NCBI GenBank assembly: GCA_013398275.1
Contig: VZSE01011610.1
Span: 62,391 to 126,390 of the forward strand
Direction of reading: 5' to 3'
Source of the DNA: Promerops cafer
Lineage: Eukaryota > Chordata > Aves > Passeriformes > Nectariniidae
Length of the DNA stretch: 64,000 nt
Shown one piece after another: positions 21,101 to 33,100 of the stretch. Position numbers and translations under genes: made by a program. The notes under the pieces were generated by a model. The model was not told the DNA's origin, searched no databases, and was given only the letters and a program-made list of their open reading frames with translations. Position 1 is the stretch's first letter. Each line of letters starts with the position of its first letter.

Positions 21101-24100
21101 GTAAGGATGAGTGTTGTAAAAGAGTGGGTTAGCTGATCGAGAGGGGAGAGCTGGGAGTTTGCTGGTCGTGCTGTGAGGAGCAGACTGTGGGAACTCAGAG
21201 AGAAGCCTTCTGAAATTGTATCGTGGCTGTCTCAACTGCGACATGTTAATACCCTCCTTGCTGCAAGATAATTAAGATTGAAAACATCTCGACATATTTT
21301 CAGCAACCCATAAAAATGCCGAGTGCTTCAGTTCCAGCAGCCTCTGAATGTTACATGACATTCTCTAAAACCCAAAAACAGCAGCTGTAAACACTGATGC
21401 TTCCTTGCTGATTTTACTGCTTTGCTGCACATCCTTCAGAGGCAGCTGGAAAGCGAGAGGGACTGAGATGGCAGCAGAAGGGAACCTCACTCTGCTAATC
21501 GCTCCACTGGAGCCCACCAGCAGAAATAGAAGACAATTTTTTCAGCAAGTACCTGATTTATCCCATGGGCAAGCAGGGGACAAAGAACAGCATCTCTGCC
21601 TGCACAGCTCTCAGTCACAGAGCACCGCACAAAGCCACGCTGGGGTTCTGTGCACATAAACAAGGTGATAACTCCTACTGGAAGTAACACACACAGCTCT
21701 AATGCCCTGCTCCCATTTCCCAGCTTCTGATCACTGAGTCTTTCTGGCTCTCTGCTTTAGGACAGTTCCAAAACTTTCTAGAAATCTACGGTTCCAGCCG
21801 GGGCACTGGAGGAGCAGGCTCTGCCCAGGCTCCAGCAGCCTGCACGCTCCTCCTAGTGGCTCCTCACCACAGGACACACAGCATTCTTCCACCCGGCTCC
21901 TTTCCCAGGATTTTCTGGACAGACAGCAGCAAAGTGTTGACGTACGGGCACGGGTTCAGTTCCAGTCCTGTCTGTCGACCCTCTATGCTGCTCTCCAAAC
22001 CTACACCTCCTTTTGTGCTTCTCCCTCCCACTGCTGGCTCTGCTCCCTTGTCCCAAATGAGCACTCCTCAGTATTCCAGTCAGGCTGTGGTCTCCTCTGT
22101 ACTGCCACAACACAAAGAGCAGAGAGACAGAGCACAGAAAGGAGCTTTCCTTTCCTCCAGCAGCACAGCTCTGGGAAAAACCACTCACAGGATAGGTCTG
22201 GCTTGCTCAATCACTGCAGTTGTCCTGGATGTTCGTGCCTAGCTTCTCCACAGGGACAGCATTAAATCCCTGGAATAATTAGTTGCCACCCTCCACAAGG
22301 TTTCTCAGGTACGTGCAGCTCTTTTCAGAGCCTTGCAAGTTGGCCACACATGGTTGGTTTTATGAGGCTAGAAAAAGCACATCCAGCTAGACAGTCACAA
22401 TTAAGTGCTTGATGGACTACTAGAGAAAAAAAAGCTGTGGACACAATGTCTTTTTTTCCTCCTTCCAGCTTGTTCTCTCAAAGAGCTGGAAAAGAACCCA
22501 AAAGCATCCAGCTGGAGGCAGACACCCAGCATGGAAAATTCCAGTCCAAACCACTGAAGTTTTAGTAACTGAAAAAAAGAGGGGCATATAATAGGGACAG
22601 TTCATCAATTTTAATTATAGGTGGTGTTACCAGTTATGCCTATAATTGCATTACCCTGGTTACACACTCACAATAACTCCAGTGAAAAGAATGTCCTCAC
22701 TGCTCTGGGGGACACAGCAAAAGAATAGCATGGGGAGACAAAGGTGGTGGCAGCATTTTATAAAAACTCCTCAGTTTGCTGTCTTTCAGTAGGACAGCGC
22801 CTGAGTACATGTAAAGTGCAGAGTGAGACAGTAAAGTCAGGAGTTCACTGGACAGTACTCCTGAAGGTCAAGCACAAGGTACTGAAAGCTGGGATATAAG
22901 GAACCCATAGGAAAAATCTCTAGGCAATACTTCTGGAGGACACTGGAGCTCTTGGATCCCCCTAAATTTGAGAAGGTGGTGGGTTAAGAGAGGGAACAAA
23001 CCCTTGATACACTGAGGTGTTCCTCCCCTCTCAAGAAGAGATCACTACTGTTCCACCTGCAGCCAGGATCTAACTCACCCAGCTTCAGGTGGCTCCAGCC
23101 CAGACACCTGCACTCAAGGCAGTCAGCCTGAACACCCTTTGTAATTAATTAGGGGCAGCAAAGCATTACTGGGGTGTGAACCATCCAGTTTTCAGACTTC
23201 TTGGGACAGAGGGGAACTGCCTCTCAGAAGGGCCCTTTTTTCCATCTGCCTGCAAAAGTGAGGGTGGCCAGGGCAGAGAAACAACCACATTAACTGTGAG
23301 GAATCCTACCTCTCCTTACTAACCCATTATTCCAACATCTCTCAGACTTTTAAAATTATTTCTGCCCCTGACAGCTGCTTACTTCTGATGCCACAGAGAG
23401 AAATAACTTAGAACAGCTTGCTGCAAGCTTCACAATTGTATCTGGATGGCAGGAAAACAACTCACAGATCAGTGTTATTTCATTGCTGTTGTTGGACAAA
23501 GCTTTGGGTGAACATGAAAATAAGCAGTCTGGAGTCTGCCTGCACTTGGAAAGCTTTTACCCTGCCACACAACTAGAAGTTTCAATAGGGAAAATAAAGA
23601 AAAGCTTAAATTTGGCAGAAACTGATGGTTTATATTCTCACACTCGTTATACAAAAATCCGTCCTTCCCTTTGCATTTAGGAGAGCTAATGGGTCAATGA
23701 GCAGAAATGACAATAGAAAGGAACTGAGAGAATGGGTCCAGTCATCCTTAAATTGCATGGAAATATTCCCACAAAACGCAGTAAAAAAAGGAATTGCAGC
23801 AATATCAGCAGCATCACCTCTCTGCATATGAACAAGAGCCATGTTTGCAGCTTTTCCAACCAGAATAAAGTTCTTGGTTAACTGTCTCCTCTCAGAACCC
23901 AGAGATCAGTTATGACCAGATGACCCGCCCAGTCCCTTACCAGCTTATGCAGCTTTAGAACTACACTCATGAAAAGCAGGAGAGGGTTCCCAGGGCATCT
24001 AGTCATTTGGGACTGAGAGAGAGCAAACCTGCCTGCACGTTAAAGAAACCTTCAAAGTCCACAGTTCTGTTAAGAATTCAATGACTTGATCATCATAAGC

Positions 24101-27100
24101 TGAAGATATAAATCAGGGAATAAAAAAAATTCATGAACAATCTTGCTGCATTGCTGCTCTGTTCAGGACAGACACCTCACATGCTGCTAATGAGGGCAGA
24201 GTGTTTGCCAAAAAGTCATCTTATTCAGGAAAAGGCCATCCTTGCTTCCTCAACTGATAACAGACATCTCAGGTATAAAGTCTGCTAAGCTGGTCCTTAG
24301 AAAAAGTCTGGCACAGATTTCTGCAGTGAACCAACTAGAGAAACTGGGGGTTATTTCCAGCACAATTATGCCTTCAAAATTTTGACAATGTCACTTAGGC
24401 ACACACTGTTTTAAATGAGATTCTACAAGTGCTTGCTAAGGGAACTCTTTCCTCCTGGCTCCATGATATTCCATGTGCTACAGACCATGGTTTAACCTTT
24501 CCAGCTTTTTATTTTCAGGAGTGCACACTGTGCTTTCCTTGAGCACCATAAAATTCCTGCTGCTGTTCCTGCATACTCCATTTAATTTGTAACATCAGCA
24601 GCCCCAGCCATGGGAGACAGGGGAGGTTGGTGGCTGGCTGGCAGGACACACAGACGCTCCGAGCACTGACCTGGCCCTCTGACGTTGACGTCCAGAACAT
24701 CCACTTCTTGATCTGCCTGAGGGGGTGTGAGGGCCAGGGACGTGCTCCCACAGACGTCTGCTGCCTCCAGGTGCTGCTGCGTCCACTGGCGCTGGTCAAT
24801 CTGCTCGTCCCCTTCTGGCAGCAAGGCCTGGTCCTCAGCCTGAGCACAGCAAACAAGCAGTTGCTTCAAAATACCCATCAGGTGGCCAAAGACACTCGAG
24901 GTTCCTGGGGTGTTCTCAGTTTTGGTGGGGTTTCTCAGGGTTTGGGTGGGGATTTTTGTGGCGTTTTGGTTTTTTGTTTGCTTTCTCGTTGTTTTAGGGG
25001 GGGTTGTTTTCTTTTAAGCTAATGGTGGTCTCCATTTACTTCTGCTTGGCATTCTCAGCTTTCATACTCTCACCATCCATTATCAGGCCTGAACAGCAAG
25101 ACATGACATTAACCTTCTTGTCCCTTCTGCTGTAGGGAGGGGACACTGAAACAGAGGGTACTGACATTCTCCACTTTCTCCACCAGCCTGTGGTGGCAGT
25201 GTTAACCTGAGGATTTGCTCCTCAAATACCATTAATAATATATTACCATCCCTAGGCCAACAGAGGTTTGGAGCAAGGGAAGTTAATGCAGATGGTTGTC
25301 TCACCAGCAGTTTCAGGTGGTATTTAAGTCTTGGAGCTCCTTACCTTAGCTCTCTTTGGCTGAGGTCCACCATCACCTGCCCAGTGCTCAGTTGTCCCAG
25401 GATCAGCTAGGTTACCCTCTGGTATCTGGACTGACAGATTTCTGACAAACAAGGAGAAGATATCACTTTGCAGCCTGAGCAGGTGCTACTGCTGCTACTT
25501 ACACTATCCTGCAGAGACTAACAAAAGGGTGCTTGTAAGTTTGGTAACTTGCAAACAGAGGAACCAAGAAATTACAAATTTCAGGCAGCCAACAGTAGCA
25601 TTAAATGCACTTAGAACTGCAAAATTGTTTAATTCAGTGGAAAGCCAAAACTACATAAAACTTTTGAAACTTTCCATTACTTTCGAGTCACATTTTTGAT
25701 GCATTGAGCTAGAGATATTAGAAGTTTGTTGTCATCTATCAACCTAAAAATGTCTCACCTATTCCAGGAGAAAATTAGGCAAACAGTGCCCAGCTGCTGA
25801 TCTATACTGCTCAGTGTCAGAAAACCAAACAAAACCAGGAGATCAGATTCCTTGCTGGCGTTTTATGCATTATAGTTAACTAAAATTCTTCTGTCCAAAC
25901 CAGATGTCTTTAAATTCAGAGGAATAGCCCAAGAAGTTCTAGCTTAAAAGGAAGCTTTCTCTAAGGAGTTAAGCGCCTTTGACGAAACATATATTAGCCA
26001 CATTCTCAAAATCCTGAAGCCACTAATAAACAGAATGTCAGTGGCCTAAATGCAAACTTACTTGAGTCCAACAGCATCTTCCCCAACGGGCTCTCTGCGT
26101 TTGTGGTTGCTGGGATCCCTGCGCAGGATGAATCCCTCTGGGAGCCACAGGGAACCGTGTTTGCGCTTGCGCTTCGCCATCATCACACCCAAGAGAAGGA
26201 TTAGCAGGATGATCAAAGCTGCCACAGCAAGCAGGTAAAGCAGCTGGGTCTTTGGTGGTAACAAGGGCTCACCTAAAAATTCCAGTTAAAACACAGTGTG
26301 ATTAACAAAGTGGAGACAACAATCTTCAACCTGCAGACTCTCTTTTCTCAGCACAGTCCTTCCCACAGGGAGCATATTGTCTCTGCAGAGTTTAGGCTCC
26401 ACTGAGACTGCTGTAAGTACATATCACTTCTTTTTGACTTCCCTTGGTCTGGTTTCTCAAAGTATTTTGGAGTATCTGACTGCTGAACCAAAGATCTTGC
26501 TCCTTCCTCCAGGCACCCTCACTTGGAATAGAGAGAGCTGATCAACATGAAGATACAAGCATTACCCAACTAGGAAAAGCAATAATGCCAATCTAGAACA
26601 GGTTTGCAGCTGAGCCTCAGACTGAGGGAGATGGAGCAGAAATCAAAGAGATTACATGTTGCCAGAGGAGAAAACATCTGGTAGACTGGACTGAGGAATG
26701 ACTCCCACCCTTCTCTCTAAATGGCACCTTTTCCATTGAATTCATGGCTTAAAGCACATGGATGGTTTCAGTGCAGAGATCACCACTGCAGTGCTGTAGC
26801 ACGAGAGATTACTGATTCAACAAGTATTAAAGTGACTGGGCTCTAAATTCAATGTCCTGCCTTACTAACCAGATGGCCCCTCTGCGCACTTTGCACAAAC
26901 ATACTCCTATAACTAGGGACAAACAAGTAACCTCCCAGAAACCATACTGAACAGCGAGACACAAGATGATGATGATCAATAATCCAAGTATTTTGCAAGC
27001 CCAAATTTGATGACCGCCTCCCTCAATAAGCAAATTTTCCTCTGCAACTACTCACTTTGGACAGACACAAAAGGATAAGGCAGCATGCCCTTGATGGCCT

Positions 27101-30100
27101 GAGCAGCTAAGAGAGCTGCAGCAGCTTCTGTGTTGTGAAAGCATTGCTCTGAGTCCTCTGCACACTGGCGGTTGTCAATCTCCAGGAACACCTTGGTGCT
27201 GCAGAGACACAGTAAGGGCACAGAAGTCAGCGACAGAAACTTATGCCAAAGCAGTAGGTTAAACTGCAGCAGCCTTTTATGTTAATCTTTCTACCCCAAC
27301 GCTGAACTGGGCAGTTGCAATAGCCCATAGTTACATTTTCCCATTTAAAAAACAGCCTACAGCCCTAGAAAGTCTAGAATGCCCCACACAACTACAAGCA
27401 GGAGTTACCAGCACAAGGCCAGAGGGAGACAGAGTGATCCACTCACCCAATGACCTCCTGCTCCAGTTCTCTGTGCTTGCGAACGACCACGAGCGACCGA
27501 CGGCTCCGCGCTGCCGATTTCTCCCCATAGTATGGGAACACCATGGGGTTTCCCTGGGAGTCCAGCTTAATCCTCAGATTGGTGTGCAGGAGCGTTCCCA
27601 GAGTGCGCAGGAAGCTGCGGACATCCCCCAGCAGCTCATCAGGGGGCATCAGGACCACGATGATGAGGGTGCCTTCTGCCAGCTTCTCGGCTTTGTCGCC
27701 AGCGCAGTCCAGGCCGTCCCAGCCGCACTCCTCGCTGTTGCAGCCCTGGTCGCAGCGCCCGTCCGCGTAGTGATCTGCACAGTACTTGTCATACCTGGAG
27801 CAGGGAGAGGCTTACGGGCAGCACACTGCACTGACATGCTCTGCACAGCACGCCTGCATTCTAGGGGCCCGGGTCTTACACTCTTCAGCATCATTTGAGG
27901 TAAAACAACACTCATAATCAGGATACTAGGAGAAGAAATACAACCCCAGGATAAGCTTGCAGCCTGAGAGGGTGAAAATAGGAAGCACAGAACACCCCAA
28001 GAACCCATTATTTAAGTCTGGTAAGAGAACTGCTTATTCTGTTTACTAAGATATCTAACTCCTCCTGCCCCACGGAGGGAGAATCATCACTGCAAAGCTG
28101 TAGCATTTGTCACAAATAACTGAAGAGAAAGAAGTGCCACTACAATCTAGAAAACACGTTCAGAGGCAGCAAACACAGCTGGGATTAAAATACAGGTATT
28201 GCTGATATGGAGTAAAATTCAGGATAGCAGGCAATACCCTTAAAATCCAGTACAAGGCGAAATGCCTCCTATTTACATTTTCAGGGAAAGCAGGGCACAT
28301 CCATCAAGCAGGTTAACACATTACCATTGTTCAGGTTCTCGACTTAGTGCACAGCATACAAATTCCAAAAATAGATGAGAAGAACACAAAGCAGCAGAAA
28401 CTCCTGGATGCCAAGCTTTCAGGAAGAACAGCAAGAGAAACAATGGGAGAGAAGGGAGCAACAGGCAGGAGCTATGTTAGTCACACAGAGAAAATGTTCT
28501 CAGCATCGAGCCTTACTTGCATGTCCTGCTATTTTGCTGACACTCAAAGTTGTCAAATAGGCACTCGGGCGTGTTGCAGAACTCATCACACTGGCCATTG
28601 AAAAGCATCCAGCAGCGCAGGGAGGAGGAGCAGTTGGCCCAAGGATCCTCCACTGTCAGGGAGCAGTCGCCTCCATCCCACTGGCACGCATGAGTGTTAC
28701 AGTCTTCATCACAATAGCCATCCCTGGCTTTTTCTGCACACTGGGAATCCAGACATCCTCGGGGCTCTGGGCTGAAAGTTACTGGCTGCTCACAATGGCT
28801 GCCCTGGGTGTGAACAGGGCACTGGCAGTAATAGTAAGGAGGCTGAGAATGAGGGTGGCAGCTGCCTCCATTCTGGCAGGGGGCACTGGCACAGCCCGGG
28901 TTTGTCTGGCATTCCTCTCCCACAGACAGCTTGGGGCAATAGCACCGTGGGCCAGAAGATGTTTGGATGCACTGCTCCCCCTTCTTGCATTTCACTTGCC
29001 CACAGGTACTGTGGCTGCTGAACTCACATTTTGCTCCAGAATAACCCTACGGGGTGGAAAAAAAGGCAAAACAATCAGTGTCACAAACCTATTCTTCAAC
29101 ACTCTGAGGGCTAGAGGCAAGGTGTTGTGCAAATCCTTTCTCCCTTTAACTCCTCTGGCCTCACTGCAGGAGCCATGACTTTCTGGATCTAACCTCATGG
29201 ATAAACTAGGAAATCACAAGGCTCTGCTATATTTCAAAAACAGCCTAGAAGAGCCACAAACAAGGCGAAGCTTGCAGCAAAAACCACAGGACTGCAAAAA
29301 AAAGTTGTAATTTAATGGTAGGTTTAAGACAAAAAAAGCCAGCTGTGATACTTAAAGACCATAATTGTTTGGAGTATCAACAGGCAGCATCACTCTCCTG
29401 GGGCACCTGGAAGCCCTGGGTTTCCCTGCTAAGCAGATAAACTAAGGGATGTGGGTAGAGTGTCCAATCTTCACCTGCAGTGAAGCAGTGAGAGTCTAGG
29501 CAGAGAACTCTGGAGCTGAGGCGGGCAGTGCAGTGTGAGCTCACGGTGCTTACCGGGGGGCACTGGCAGATGAAGCCATCGGGCATGTTGCTGGCCACAG
29601 CGCAGGTGCCGCCGTTCTGGCACGGCTTCCGGGGACACACGTCGATGACGCTCTCACAGTGACGGCCTGGGATGGAGCACAGCGAGAGGAGAGCAGAGAA
29701 ACGTGTGTGTGATCACTCCAAAAAGCCATCACAGCGCAAAACACTCCTGTGAATAACCGGCGAGCTGAGCGCTCCAGTGAGACTTTTTTGGAGAGAGCAT
29801 CTCTTTGGATAACGTGTGGCCTCCACGTAGCTGCCTAAGCAGTGAAAGAGGAAGGCACAACCCCAGAATCCACAAGGCGTATTTGGAGACAGCTGACCGT
29901 GTCTGCCTCCTCAAGAATACACACAGCATGGCACAAAGACAGAATGTGCTGCTGTCATCTCCAACTCAGCCAGGCACAGAGGCTGAAAGTGATGTACCAC
30001 ACCAGTTTGGGGGTTCCTAAGACTTCTTTACTTTTTGGGAGATGCTCAGAGAGTCCAAGGGCAAATCACACTGTAACATGAATGAACTACCCTCAGGACC

Positions 30101-33100
30101 AGATGTACCGTGAATGAACAGGAGAATCAAGCAGAGTCTCCTCAGACTGATCAGCCAGACAGAGACCTTACTGCACTGACCAGCTTTGCAGCAGCTCCCA
30201 GAGTCAAACTGGCACCAAACTTCTAAAAGTTGGGGATGATCTAAGCATGACTTGGACCCCCTAGGAAAACATTAATAGAAGTCTCCAGACATGTGCAGCC
30301 AAGACTTTGCAGACAGGAGCAGACAGGGCAGGATGGCCCACAGAGTTCTGGCATCCCACCAGTCATAGACCACAGCAAAGCCACCCAGTCCCCTCCCAGG
30401 CAGAAGGGTCAGTGTGGAATGTGCAGCAGACAGACAGCTAGAGGAGGAAGCATGTTCCCCCTCTGTGCCTAGCATTTCCAGACATGTCTGAGACACAGCA
30501 GCTCTCTCTGCTCCTCCTGGGGTGCAGCAGGCCTGCACTCCCCACAGCACAAGATCCAGCAACCCTTCCATGACTGTCAGAAGCCACATGAGGCATAATT
30601 CATAAAAGCAACCTTAACAGACAGGCTTAAAATAAACTCATCTGGTGGCCTGCACCAGTGTCCCAGCAGCTCCACTTCCCTCATACATCACTCTTTCAGA
30701 AGCTTCTTTTGGCAGGCTAAGTAATGCATTCAAAAACTACTACATGAATTCTTCAAACATATCTCTTTGTGATTTCTTTGCATCTGAAACTCCCAAATTT
30801 AGTGGGAAATCACAGCATCTTTAAATTTTAAGAAAAAATAAAAGTAAAAACTGCTGGTAAAGCATACAGGAAAGGTCACTGGTAAGCAGGGAAAGTAAAA
30901 GGTTTTAATGGAGGAAAACTGAATGCACAAGTAGTTAAACTGACATGGAAAATGCAAAGCTGAAAGTTAAGACACATCTGGAGACTATTAGACCAAACTT
31001 AAGCCCAGTGGGAGGCAGAAAGTAGACTAGCAGCAATACTAACAAAGAGGAGATCTAGAGAGAGTGAGACATAAGTCTGCACAGTGTGAAATTCTTGCAA
31101 AGTTGTGATTCCAAGTTGGATTGTGGAAGGATCACCAAGCTAGGAATGTACAGCCTGTCTATGCATAGAACACTCCATCCTGACCGCATCACCAATGTAA
31201 GGAGGAAAGGCAGTGAGGAGTAGAAAAGGAGGCCAAAAGCTAATTATGATACCATGACAGTGATTTATAGAGAAAATGCATATGGCTGCATTGCAAAAGG
31301 AAAAGCCACAGATGAGCTGATATATGAACAGTTACACTTTCAATGTTAGAATGTGAAATTATGAAGGCAAGAAAAGTACCACAAGGAAAGAGAAGTCCTG
31401 GAAGCCAAGTGTCTCAGGAGGTTCCTTTGTCTGAGACAGCTCCAGAAGCCAAATTTCTTCGAAGGTTTAAAAGAAAGACTGGTTTAAAAATTGAAACATG
31501 TTGTAGGGAAACAATCAGACATTGTGAAGGGAAGTGGCTAGATAACAGCACTGCCAGGAAGGGATAGAACTACCATTTCTCAAGATACTGCCATTAAATT
31601 GGAAACGTCTTTATGACTACTCACCAGTGAAAGCACTACGGCAGATGCACCTATAATCATTTGTCAGCTGGACACAGTCCAGGCTCCCCCGAGGGTTGCA
31701 AGGGTTGGAGAGGCACTCGTTGATGTCCCCCTCACAGCGCTCTCCTGCAAAGCCCTGGGGACAGAGGCAGCTGTAGCCCCCGATCTGGTCAATGCACTGC
31801 CCTCCGTTGAAGCAGCGGGGAACTCCTGAGTCTGAGATGCAGTCATCCACATTCTCCTCACAGAAGCGGCCTGCCAACACAGGAGAGAGTGACAGCTTGA
31901 GGATACAGTGCCGTGGCTGCCTTTCCTATGATGGTTTAGCTTTCATATTTGCCAGATTCTGCTCTGCATTGGTATAGAACTCTGAACTTCATATCAAGTG
32001 TTAGCAAGTTCTGCTCACAGTTCAGTCAGACAAAACAATCCTTTTCCAGCCCCAGAACCAAGGGCACCATTGCAGCTTCAGGCCCAAAAAGTGCAAACAA
32101 CAGCGAATTGTGGAGAGCAAACTGGGAGGATGGGACTTCATAACCTGAAGCTGTAATTGGACCATTAAGCCCAATATGGAAATGGACCAAAACTTATAGA
32201 AGTGTGAAAACTCGTGACCTGCCATCCATCTTGGGTGTAGCCACAGCTGGGCTCTTGTACTGCCCAAGGTGCATCCTTTGAAGACCTTTTAATAAATATC
32301 TGCTTTATTCCTTTAACACTGTCTAGCCTCTTTTCTAGGTAGCCTCTTCAGGCATCACCTACACTGCTCATCAAGTTTTCAGGCCATGTCACACACAGTC
32401 GCTGAAATAAGCAGGTAAAGATCCCAGCTTAATACATTCCATACCCTCTGCAGACAGCCAGCTTCAGAGCAGGCTCAGGGTACATGTGTTTTACATCCAG
32501 GCTGTCCTCAACGTTAGGCCATCCTGGTATTTGGCAGCTTTCATACTTGACTTAATTTAAGGGCATAATTAAAAACACAAAACCAAACTAAGCCCAAAAA
32601 ATGATGCACTTGATTTAGCCCTGAGACTGAGCAGAGCCCGAGAGCCCCGTGCTGTCCTTGAAGGGCCACGAGCTGCCACCAGGCTACCCTGGAACTGGGC
32701 AAAGAGCATTTGTAGCAACACCATTAAAACAAGCAACAGCAAACCAACAAAAAAAGCAGCTGTGATAAAATGCTGATTCCTCCAGTCTGGCTTCTGGGGA
32801 CCTACAGCAAACCCCCACCAGCAGCCAGGGAAGGCAATTTCTTCTCCTCCCTGGGGGGATTTTCTTTCAAGGGACAAGGTCTGGTGCTGGTTCTGTTTTC
32901 ACTGCACAAGGGCACAGAGAGGGGAAGCTGAGAAAGTTTATTGCTGCTGTTCCAACCAGAGCAAGTAAAATCCTTCATCTAAATATGGAGGATGCTTATA
33001 CTGGCATCAGTAAAGTACTAATTACAAAATGGGCCAGAGACAAAAGCTAAGTTTCACTATCCTAAATAATTGTATTAAGTCTTCTCCAATTCCTTTCATT

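Larger units (their letters stand above)
24840..27446 (-). other. NOTCH2 introns 26-29
   Basis: Introns 24840-25344, 25442-26061, 26273-27055 and 27199-27446. The first holds a G/T-rich low-complexity stretch at about 24920-25014. Nothing else recognised. Confidence 0.55.
27795..31624 (-). other. NOTCH2 introns 23-25
   Basis: Introns 27795-28516, 29047-29553 and 29667-31624. No recognised repeat or coding signature. A 74-codon open frame at 31343-31567 is unsupported. Confidence 0.5.

Noticed and set aside
31343..31567. 74-codon plus-strand open frame in intron 23
   Set aside because: No recognisable similarity and no supporting signals; intronic chance frame.
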